A DNA stretch of 64,000 nucleotides from Hydractinia symbiolongicarpus (Eukaryota > Cnidaria > Hydrozoa > Anthoathecata > Hydractiniidae): contig NC_079884.1 of the NCBI RefSeq assembly GCF_029227915.1, positions 24,428,001 to 24,492,000 of the forward strand, in the 5' to 3' direction. A model generated the notes under the pieces. The model did no database searches and was not told where the DNA came from. It saw nothing but the letters and a program-made list of their open reading frames with translations. Shown here piece after piece: positions 12,041 to 22,800 of the stretch (position 1 is the first letter of the stretch; every line of letters begins with the position of its first letter). The position numbers and the translations under genes were made by a program.

Positions 12041-13576
12041 CAAGTAAATCATAGAAATGATTTTCACGTAAAACATATACAGATCGAAACAAGAATTGCA
12101 TGTTAAAAAACGTTCTGTTACAGACTGTAAACTAACAAAATGTCATGTCAACTTATGGGTATGAGTAGGATTTGTATATATGTTGCTTTTTATATGAGAA
12201 TCTTCATAATTGGCTTATAGTTACTAAAACTTTCTTAAAGATTTTACAGTATTAAAATATTTTTTAAACATAGTTGACAGGGACATGTAAGGGTAAATAA
12301 TATGAGACATGTTAAATGTTTTGATGTTATTTTTCTAATTTCTAACTCTTTTCTGGCTTCATAAACTGCCTTTCTCTTGTGGGAATTTCATAGCATTAAA
12401 ATTAATGCTTAATAGAAATTGGTGCAAAACTACACCAGTAACCCTAATGCTAAACTGTATTAACTTCATGAAGAGGTGATTACTATATACTTTTTGTACA
12501 CGTTTATTATATGTTGCGATCTTACACTGTAAGTCTAACTGGAAATCTTTCATTCTTTTATATGCTGGTTTTCTTTGTGCATTTGCAGGTTCTTAACACA
12601 GACTATAATTTTCCAAACAATATTTCTACGTTGCACTACTGTTGACTATCTATTCCTAAAATTGTCTTGTAATGTAATTTTTTGTTGTATTGTTAGTTAT
12701 TAGACTTATTGCATGTTTTGAAATGAAGCAAATCCCCAACTTATTACTTGTTCTCGTATTATGTGCGTAAAACGAAAAAAGATGCTAAGATACTTAATAC
12801 CAGTATGTGATTCAAAGAAATTATGGAAACGCTAACCCTGTTTCAAATCGAATTTGCTAACCGGACGCATTTTCCATCCGCATGTTTTAACAAGGATAAA
12901 GTGGTAAAACTACGGGGGTTACTGTTATTTGTTTGGCTATAAAGAAACTTTCGTTTCTAATCTAGAAGGATTCTTAATAACTAAAAACCTTACTTTTGGG
13001 AAAATTTTAGTTCCTTTTACAGCAAAAACACAAAACGGCCGATTTACCTCGTACAACACCACAACCCTTGACATTACTTTGCCAAAAAATCTATGAAATT
13101 TTGCCTAACCAAAAAAAATTCCTAGATCCGCCCCTGCATCTAGCTTGTTTAACCAGGAGATTGGGACAATGACAAAGTGGAAACTTCGAGGTTGTAATGT
13201 AGGAAGTAAGGCAAATTCAGCAAAACCGATGGTAAACGAAAAATTTATAAGCGAATTAAAAGCAGAAGTACAATCATAACGTAAGATGTCGAAAAACTTC
13301 CCGATAACTTAAAATCACTGGTAGATCTGGCATGCGACAAAGGAGTTAGTGAATGTTTGAATGCTTTACCTATTAAGGAGCAGAACCTAGACCAAAGAGT
13401 AATTCCGAGACACCCTTCGCTATAGGTAGAATGCGCCACTCAAAAACTTACCAACATAGTGTGCGAGTGGCGAAAGATTTAATGAATGTCACGCAAAGAA
13501 TTGCAAGAAGGGTGGATTTGTAGTAAACAGAGACAAAAAAATAGAGATTTGTGGTTTCAAATTTCTATACGCCACG

Positions 13577-16023
13577 CGATATGTTCCCTTTCTGATATTC
13601 AGGAGTCATGTGTTTTCATTGTTTTCTAACTGAGTCCTTCCTGTGCTACCCTCTTAACACGAAGCTTTTATTTTATTTTCATGTAGTTTTTAATCTATGT
13701 ATAATTTGAATAAAAAATAAATAAAAATACATAAGTTTCAATACGTCAATCCTGTCTTTTTTGTATGTGACCAAAATGTGATCCCTGCTGATAATTGGTC
13801 AATAGTGAGAAAAAGAATGATAAAATCCAACGTGATGTGGTAGTGCAATAAATTACCGCTGCAAAACAGGTCAAATGTGTCCTAAGAAGTAAGTTAAAAA
13901 AGACTGTTACCCTGTAGAGAAACTAGAGCAGATGCAAGGACAAATTTTAGGTGAGTAACAGATGAACTGATCGCCAAAGACGCTAAATACCTTCTTGAGA
14001 TTATACGCAGCATAAATATAAACGAACTGGATGTTATGATATTATACTATAAAGGACTTTTCTCAATATAGGTAGAAGAGGTATGAAAGTAATGTATATT
14101 TTGATACTTATTTAGAAGCGACATATGGTTTTGGGGATGTTCTGCTACTATAATTGTGCCATAAAAGCTTGCTGTTACGAAAGCACACGGGTATACAATT
14201 TACGTATGTGGGAGGGGCAAAAAGTACACTAGAAACATCCAGAAACATTCATTGTGAAGTGCTAAAAGTAGGCATACTTGTAAAAAAAAGTCTTATTAAA
14301 AGCAGATTCCAGATTAAGTAATAACATTGTGACGTAATTGGGACCAGAAATAATTAGGCCATAAAAGGCTATTTTCCGAATTTTACAACAAATTTGAATT
14401 TCTCAAGTGTTAATCACGAATTGACAAAACGGTCTTGAATCATACAGCATGAAAGAACAATAAACTTGGCATTATTTAGAACACGATAAGTGTATATTTG
14501 AAAATTTCAGCCAAAAGAACAATACACAATATCAGTGATTATAAAAATTTCGATGACGTCTGTAAAAGCCCGTGCATAGTTAGAAATTTATTTTTTTGAA
14601 TTTGTTTCGATATTGCTCATATTCTGCCGACCTAATTGGCTACTTTAAACGAAAATAAACATATCTACTTTGAGCGTTCCAGACAGACAGATGACAGATT
14701 TAGTGTATTGTTATAACAGGCAAGCTCATTAATTTGTGCAAAAAAGTAGATGTTACGAAAAAATACATTTTCCCTTTTTTTATCCCGCCAAAATATTACT
14801 TCGATATGTTCCCTTTCTGATATTCAGGAGTCATGTGTTTTCATTGTTTTCTAACTGAGTCCTTCCTGTGCTACCCTCTTAACACGAAGCTTTTATTTTA
14901 TTTTCATGTAGTTTTTAATCTATGTATAATTTGAATAAAAAATAAATAAAAATACATAAGTTTCAATACGTCAATCCTGTCTTTTTTGTATGTGACCAAA
15001 ATGTGATCCCTGCTGATAATTGGTCAATAGTGAGAAAAAGAATGATAAAATCCAACGTGATGTGGTAGTGCAATAAATTACCGCTGCAAAACAGGTCAAA
15101 TGTGTCCTAAGAAGTAAGTTAAAAAAGACTGTTACCCTGTAGAGAAACTAGAGCAGATGCAAGGACAAATTTTAGGTGAGTAACAGATGAACTGATCGCC
15201 AAAGACGCTAAATACCTTCTTGAGATTATACGCCGCATAAATATAAACGAACTGGATGTTATGATATTATACTATAAAGGACTTTTCTCAATATAGGTAG
15301 AAGAGGTATGAAAGTAATGTATATTTTGATACTTATTTAGAAGCGACATATGGTTTTGGGGATGTTCTGCTACTATAATTGTGCCATAAAAGCATGCTGT
15401 TACGAACGCACACGGGTATACAATTTACGTATTTGGGAAGGGCAAAAAGTACACTAGAAACATCCAGAAACATTCATGGTGAAGTGCTAAAAGTAGGCAT
15501 ACTTGTAAAAAAAGTCTTATTAAAAGCAGATTCCAGATTAAGTAATAACATTGTGACGTAATTGGGACCAGAAATAATTAGGCCATAAAAGGCTATTTTC
15601 CGAATTTTACAACAAATTTGAATTTCTCAAGTGTTATTCACGAATTGACAATACGGTCTTGAATCATACAGCATGAAAGAACAATAAACTTGGCATTATA
15701 TAGAACACGTAAAGTATATATTTGAAAATTTCAGCCAAAAGAACAATACACAATATCAGTGATTATAAAAATTTCGATGACGTCTGCAAAAGCCCGTGCA
15801 TAGTTAGAAATTTATTTTTTTGAATTTGTTTCGATATTGCTCATATTCCGCCGACCTAATTGGCTACTTTAAACGAAAATAAACATATTTACTTTGAGCG
15901 TTCCAGACAGACAGATGACAGATTTAGTGTATTGTTATCACAGACAAGCTCATTAGCTTGTGCAAAAAAGTAGATGTTACGAAAAAATACATTTTCCCTT
16001 TTTTATCCCGCCAAAATATTACT
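13577..16023. repeat. 1.22-kb direct tandem duplication (two units)
   Basis: Unit 1 is 13577-14801 and unit 2 is 14802-16023, at an offset of 1225 bp. Both start CGATATGTTCCCTTTCTGAT and end in a TTTATCCCGCCAAAATATTAC stretch. They differ by scattered substitutions and small indels (for example near 14210/15435). Neither has a convincing gene. Each unit's right part holds a CCAGACAGACAGATGACAG stretch like that of the CCGTGG repeat family. Confidence 0.9.
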
Positions 16024-16099
16024 TTTATTGTATTAAATTATATGTAAAAAAAATTGTTTTTAAGTTTAAGAGTATTCTTAACCCGCTAATTCTGATACT

Positions 16100-16137
16100 A
16101 GTATGCCTGGCCAAACCATGGTTCGGCCAGGCATACT
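16100..16137. repeat. 38-bp near-perfect palindrome
   Basis: AGTATGCCTGGCC, then AAACCATGGTT, then CGGCCAGGCATACT: complementary arms with a single mismatched pair around a central ACCATGGT. It could extrude as a cruciform. It is GC-richer than its surroundings. Function unknown. Confidence 0.85.
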
Positions 16138-16343
16138 CGTGTAATAACTGGCCGTCAACCCATGAAAAACTTTACAAGTTGCCCACCGTACATACTTTCT
16201 GTATCTCTATTTCGAACATCATTTTCCGCCTGTTAGCATAAAGTAATGAAATTTTCTTGGACAGGGGATATTATTATGATTTTAGGTGTTATGAAAAATG
16301 ACATTTTTGATTACAAAATCCTGGCTTTGGCGCACAGACAGAC

Positions 16344-19300
16344 CAGGGGCGGATCTAGGGTTAGGCAGCCTAGGCAATTGCCTAAGCCTAGTTTTGTGAA
16401 CTAGAAAAAAAATTCTCTATAGATAGAATAATCTAAAAAAAAACTAAATTATTTTTATCAATTTATTTTTGGCATCCGCCGATTTCGACTATGACGATGC
16501 GCGGCGTGCGTGTTTTATTTTACTCAAATAAGCAAACCCGGGGCGATCTTAGGCAAAATGTCTATTCGCCTAAAACGTCCGCGGGTTTTAAAGTTCCGAA
16601 TGAATGAAAATCACAGATGGAAGAAAAAACGCCTAAAACGTCCGCGGGTTTTCAAGTTCCAATGAATGAAATTCTGGAATGTGAAGAAAAAACGCCTAAA
16701 ACGTCCGTGGGTTTTAAAGTTTAAACGCCTAAAACGACCACGGGTACGGTTACATGGAGTGGATGTTTCTTTTTCAACATGGTTTACCTGGATCAGGTCC
16801 AATTGCAGGGAGCACTTCAAATGTCTAGAATATTAAAGCAATTGTATGCCACCTAAGTTAAATAAAGAAGTTTTGAATTTGGAAACCTTTTCAGATATTG
16901 AAAGGATTGGAAATGCTGGAGAGAAGTATTTTGGCCACGTGTGCCGTGTTGTTGTCTCAAACCAAACCTTTATCTTCCTCTGCAAGAGACAATAAATTCA
17001 GTAATACTTGAAATATTTTAGTTTTAGCTGCTCCTGAATTTTAGGCACTTTTGTGTCAAGAACTATTCTTAAAAGTGGTAAACCACCAGATGTTCTTACA
17101 AAACGTGTAATTTAAATCTTTTTCTTATCAAAACAAAAGGTTTTAACTTGGCCTTGATCAAATGCATTGTTTAAAAACATAAAAGCCCAATGCCAAACGA
17201 GATAGCTAACGGAGGCAATTTATGTAAACATTGTCTTGGCGGTCGAAAGATGTTTTGATGTGTATGTTAAATTCGGTATAGAGTATTACTAGCTACCTGT
17301 ATGTGTATTAGTTGGAATTTTGTTAGTTTTTTTTCTTTAACGTCTTAAGGGTCACTGGCTTCGTGTAGGCTTCGTGTAGCCGTTTATGCAACTGTGTATC
17401 TTTGTTTCTGTTTGGGAGAGAATACATTCTTGTAAGATAACTAAGGGACAGCTCTTTCATGAACGCAAAAGTCCAAGCTAAATGTTAATAGATCTGCAGA
17501 TCCCCTTTCCCTCCCCTAAACATCAAATCAGAAAAGGTAATCTTTGAATGTTGTCAGTCCTTGAAACCATAAGCACTCATCCATGTGTCCCTGCTAAGCA
17601 GGTAGACACTAAAAGTTATTAATTCTTTCTGTTCTCTAAGAAATCGATGTATACAGTATGAGATATAATTAAACGTCAAAGGATTCTACCTCGTCCCACC
17701 GCCAAATTTATACGCTTAGCATATACTTTTTTATTGTGATTGTCCCTAAGAACTTTGACTTTGTGGGAACTTTTAAACAGTGCATTTTATATGCAACATC
17801 CCACTGCTCATTTTAAAACTTTTAAGAACACGAGAAGATCTCTTTGACTTTCCCATGTTACTTTTAATTGTAATAATATTGCTAAAAACAAAAGAATGAA
17901 GCAATACCTAATCTAAGAATAGTCCAAGTTTGTTTTATAATATTTCTTATTCTCATCTTGCTGAGCAATACATTGATATAATTTTGTTTTAGGATAAGAT
18001 ATTTTGATGTCACCCTGGTACCTAAGATGAATATTCTTCTGACAATGAAAATCACCATCAATTAAAAGAACACAGATTTGTTAATCCTTATAATATTGGA
18101 AAACTGTAAACAATGGATATATATCTGGTATAATCCACAAAGTTGTGTTTCATAAGAGGAACTAAGAAGGTGAAAAAAATCAATCAAAATAATTTGTATT
18201 TTGATGTCACCCTGGTACCTATGATGAATATTCAAGTAAATAACACAGAAGATTTGTTCTGAATCCTTATAATATTGGAAAACTGTAAACAATGGATATA
18301 TATCTGGTATAATCCACAAAGTTGGTGAAAAAAATCAATCAAAATAACTTGTGAATATTCAAGTAAATCATAGAAATGATTTTCACGTAAAACATATACA
18401 GATCGAAACAAGAATTGCATGTTAAAAAACGTTCTGTTACAGACTGTAAACTAACAAAATGTCATGTCAACTTATGGATATGAGTAGGATTTGTATATAT
18501 GTTGCTTTTTATATGAGAATCTTCATAATTGGCTTATAGTTACTAAAACTTTCTTAAAGATTTTACAGTATTAAAATATTTTTTAAACATAGTTGACAGG
18601 GACATGTAAGGGTAAATAATATGAGACATCTTAAATGTTTTGATGTTATTTTTCTAATTTCTAACTCTTTTCTGGCTTAATAAACTGCCTTTCTCTTGTG
18701 GGAATTTCATAGCATTAAAATTAATGCTTAATAGAAATTGGTGCAAAACTACACCAGTAACCCTAATGCTAAACTGTATTAACTTCATGAAGAGGTGATT
18801 ACTATATACTTTTTGTACACGTTTATTATATGTTGCGATCTTACACTGTAAGTCTAACTGGAAATCTTTCATTCTTTTATATGCTCGTTTTCTTTGTGCA
18901 TTTGCAGGTTGTTACCACAGACTATAATTTGCCAAACAATATTTCTACGTTGCACTACTGTTGACTATCTATTCCTAAAATTGTCTTGTAATGTAATTTT
19001 TTGTTGTATTGTTAGTTATTAGACTTATTGCATGTTTTGAAATGAAGCAAATCCCCAACTTATTACTTGTACTCGTATTATGTGCGCAAAACGAAAAAAG
19101 ATGCTAAGATACTTAATACCAATATGTGATTCAAAGAAATTATGGAAACGCTAACCCTGTTTCAAATCGAATTTGCTAACCAGACGCATTTTCCATCCGC
19201 ATGTTTTAACAAGGATAAAGTGGTAAAACTACGGGGGTTACTGTTATTTGTTTGGCTATAAAGAAACTTTCGTTTCTAATCTAGAAGGATTCTTAATAAC

Positions 19301-19455
19301 TAAAAACCTTACTTTTGGGAAAATTTTAGTTCCTTTTACAGCAAAAACACAAAACGGCCGATTTACCTCGTACAACACCACAACCCTTGACATTACTTTG
19401 CCAAAAAATCTATGAAATTTTGCCTAACCAGAAAAAAATCCTAGATCCGCCCCTG
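16344..19455. mobile_element. hAT-like DNA transposon copy 2, 3112 bp, 5-bp TSD
   Basis: Same family and same orientation as 9845-13136, beginning CAGGGGCGGATCTAGG and ending CTAGATCCGCCCCTG. The TSD is CAGAC at 16339-16343 and 19456-19460, different from copy 1, so it came by its own insertion rather than with a segmental duplication. It differs from copy 1 mainly by one fewer 179-bp internal repeat unit and scattered substitutions. No transposase gene is visible, so it is non-autonomous. Confidence 0.87.
18065..18340. repeat. 179-bp tandem repeat inside hAT-like copy 2 (two units)
   Basis: Same unit as in copy 1, one copy fewer; the second unit is truncated at its right end in the same place. 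Confidence 0.85.
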
Positions 19456-19460
19456 CAGAC

Positions 19461-19828
19461 ATCGAGTATTATAATAAAGACCAGCTGTTATCCCGTGGAA
19501 AACTCACATAAAATCTCCCGTCGCAGTAATGCCGATAAAAACATCTTCTGCTTATAGATTTTGTGCGTAATTTGGCATGACTCAGTTTTAACCGACAGGC
19601 AGACAACAGTTATGATAATAGAGAAGATTAAAAAGTACTTCCCTACTAATTGCTGAATAACCTCGTTTCCAGCGCCTATTGTCTCTTTGGTATGTTGGAA
19701 ATAATATGTGATATGGTAACGAGGTTGATTCCCATTATGATATGAAACAAGATGGTTTTATATCAAAACTTAAACTTTCAAATATTAAAAAATTCCTGGC
19801 TGTCTAGAAAAAAGGAAGGGTGAAAAAC
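19461..19828. other. Upstream region of the two-DOMON gene
   Basis: Contains a remnant of the CCGTGG/CAGACAG repeat family (19485-19620) and a small inverted-end segment, AACCTCGTTTCCAG ... GGTAACGAGGTT (19662-19728), resembling the ends of the MULE-type family. The 5' UTR and promoter of the next gene should lie here, but no core promoter element can be assigned confidently. Confidence 0.4.
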
Positions 19829-22800
19829 ATGGCTTCGCAAATTTTTTATTTTTGTTTTGTGTTGGTTGTAGCACAAGCCTTTGCCAATCCGCAACTTTTT
19901 GTAAGTATTATTCCAATTTTGCTTATTTTTATTAGTAGTACGAAACAGGGCTGGAAATCACGATTTTGTACAGACACTGCTTCTGCTACAGTGGTTCGTA
20001 ACGGCTTCCAGATAAATTTTTCGTATTTAAATCGTGTGTATGCATCAACCTTTATAGACGAAATAACAGCATCAAGTAAGCATGCAATATTGTTGTCTAT
20101 CGGTTGATTGAAATACTTAATAAATGTATGATTTATAGAACATAAGTATTTTTTTATTGCATCGAGGGCCAGTTTATTATAAAAAAACGTCATAAAAAAT
20201 ATTATGATTTGTTGAAAATGTTTTAAATTTATATTTGGGTTTTATAATTATTAACAACAGGCCAGGGTTGCATCAGCTAACCCTTCAAAGTAACTCTTTT
20301 TTCTTTTTAACACTCGTACGGATTTTTTTTTTTTAATTTTTTCCTGAAAACGAGGTTTTACCGGAGCCTTAATTCTTTTTTGAATTTGTTTGTTTTCTAA
20401 AAAGAATTGAATTACGTTATATCGTTACGTCATTTCGAAAAGGCACCAAAAAATCGCTTAATTCAACTGCGTCGGTGGATGATACAAGGTTGCTTTATCG
20501 TCAGGTACAAGTTTCGTCGGTGAAAAATGTCCTCCTTAAATTTTAATGACTTTTTGCTGAAGAAATTATACAGAAATAGAAAAAAATCTTATCGTTTTTA
20601 GTGTCATGTTTTTTCTTCTACCCTTCAACCGCCAGCCTAGTGCTTCTAGTAAAAAGAATTCTTCTAGGAAAGAGGGTAAATTAAATTAAAAAGTATTACC
20701 TATAAAACCAAAATATAAGAGAATGAACGAATGAATAAACAGGCAACTTTAAGTTTCCGATAACTATAATTTCCAGTCATGACTGGGCATTAGTTTTGAC
20801 ACTTATTTTCTCTAAATTAGTTAATTAGTGAAATAATTTGTAGATTCAATCAACTTAAGGAACGAACGATCAATCATGACTCAGCAGCGACACGCAGCAA
20901 AATATCATGTAACAAGCGGGGGGGGGGGGGCGGTTCTTACTCGTTTTTGCATTCGTGCCATGATTAATTTAAGCTATGCTTTATTTTGATATCATGTGAG
21001 CTAACCAGATCATGCATTGAATTATATTCAGTGTGTTATAAAAATGGAACGTATACAGATAATGAAGCCGTCTGTCAAATAGAAATACTTTATTTGTCAT
21101 CCTCATCCTGGGGTCTTATAACTGAGCTGTTTTACGGTGATTAGGCAAAAAAGAAAAATGCCCCATAAACGAAGATGTTTGTTTGACTTTTTAACAACGG
21201 GAATTAGCAACTGCTAAAATTTGTCACGACAGAAACGAGCGAAAAATGAGTCAGTAATTTTTGACGAAAACCCACGTTAAATTTCCTTACAATTAATAAA
21301 ATTGGTAATTAATTTTCTGGAATTGTTGTAGTAACATTGGAGAGTTGTGACTTGCAGGAAAGGAATATCTTTGATTAGTAAAACTTTTATTTAATTAGCA
21401 AAAATATTAACTTCATTGAGTTATCTCTACTGAAAGGAACAGAAACATGCGTAAACATTGGGGACATGTTTAGCTAAGCTAGATTTTATGTTGTAGGTAA
21501 GAGGACCTAACGAAATGAATTTTTGTATACTATACAACATGGAGGTTATACAAAATGTATTTTTTCAGCTAATGAGCAATCAATAGGCAGGTCTCCACCG
21601 TTGATGAAATTTCACAGATCCTTCGTAGATGTTATCAACAATAACAGCTTAAACTTTTTTATCTGGGGGAATTAAATAATTGACTCAATGTTTTTATTAT
21701 AATTAAAATTCTTCACCAACAGTGCTAAAACTTAGTGATGTTGTTTCACTCTTCCATGAAATTTTCATGCGAAATGTTGGCCCCCAAAAAATTTTGAGCC
21801 TTGCTTTCACTTAACTTCTGTATTGTCCCACAAAGTGATGACCAGTGACCAAAAAATAATGATGATGTCATTGCCTAAATGTAGTCAGCAAATTTTCCGC
21901 CAATCAATTTCTTTTATGCTACACCATATTTCTCCTAACTTTTGTCAACCACCTAACTAAACCAGGAATATTTATGTTTGTAAATATACAGTTAACCTCG
22001 AACATACGCTTTCTCGAACAAAAATCTTAGTCTTGTCAGCATTTATAGTCTCGCTACCTAAAATTTGCCTCGGTATCCCGAACAAATTTATAGATCCTTT
22101 AAGCCTGGACAAAACGTTTTTAGACGTCTAAGGTAGGTCTGTTTTCCGTCTTTGAAAGACGCGCAGCTATTCGATGTCTTATAGGGGTCTTATAAACGTT
22201 AAATTTATCGCCACTTAATTAGATGTTTATGGGTTTAGTGAAGATGCGTATAAACGAACCTTTTAAAAAGATGTCTTAAGACGTATAATTAAAAAGTTTT
22301 TTTTAATTAAGACGTGTGTCTTTTAGACATAATTTTGACCTATATTTCATGATACAGCCATGGTAATTGATATAACTTTAGGGGGGTAACTAATTAAAAC
22401 ACCGCTGTCCTAATGGTTTTTTTCTGGTGTAATTTTATTATTTCAAAGCTGTGCTATCTGAAAAATCACGCTATCTGGTCTAAAATTCATGTCACTGTAA
22501 TTGAGTGTGGCTAATATGTATGTTTCCTTTTAGAAATTTGAAAATTGTGATGATAAAGTGGGATGCATCAAATTTGATGACGCCTGCACTAACAAGACTA
22601 ATTGCAAAGGGATTGCCATGTATTTTTACAACACAACTACAATGGAGTTTCATTTTTATCTTTCCACCAATCAAAAATGGATGGGATTTGGACAAAAAAG
22701 TGGAACGGGAGAAAAAATGGTATTATTCTAACTATTTTACATCCATCCGTAAATGTAAAAGTGTTAAAGTCCCGAATTCTGAATTTCTTCTCAGAGACAA

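Larger units (their letters stand above)
9845..13136. mobile_element. hAT-like DNA transposon copy 1, 3292 bp, 5-bp TSD
   Basis: Begins CAGGGGCGGATCTAGG and ends CCTAGATCCGCCCCTG, flanked by CATCT at 9840-9844 and 13137-13141. The CAGGGGCGG end is typical of hAT superfamily elements; a 5-bp rather than 8-bp TSD is recalled for one hAT subgroup. Near the left end are four direct copies of CGCCTAAAACGTCCGCGGG (10070-10250), probably subterminal transposase-binding repeats. The interior has no hAT transposase, only short frames. Towards the right it carries a 179-bp tandem repeat (about three copies, 11564-12000). Copy 2 at 16344-19455 is almost identical. Confidence 0.85.
9720..13560 (+). pseudogene. 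Decayed retroelement polyprotein gene, split by a hAT-like insertion
   Basis: The left piece (9720-9844) reads MILPTLLLQKPSPPSKP...KAKDH. The right piece (13142-13560) resumes with FNQEIGTMTKWKLRGCNVG, later LVDLACDKGVSECLNALPI, and after stops and frameshifts a GERFN...C-KKGGFV segment. From memory, the LLLQKPS...KAKDH start and the later C-x-C...H-A-x-x-C-x-x-GGF pattern occur in reverse-transcriptase-associated polyproteins that are common in cnidarian and other marine genomes. No RT domain is left here. In-frame stops, frameshifts and the 3.3-kb transposon between the halves show it is dead. Removing the element and one TSD copy rejoins the flanks, but the frame is already broken. The family assignment is a recollection, not a search result. 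Confidence 0.42.

Noticed and set aside
22090-22330. AGACGTCT-rich stretch that might be a small transposon in intron 1
   Set aside because: Repeated GACGTCT-like words are visible, but no paired ends or TSD could be fixed.
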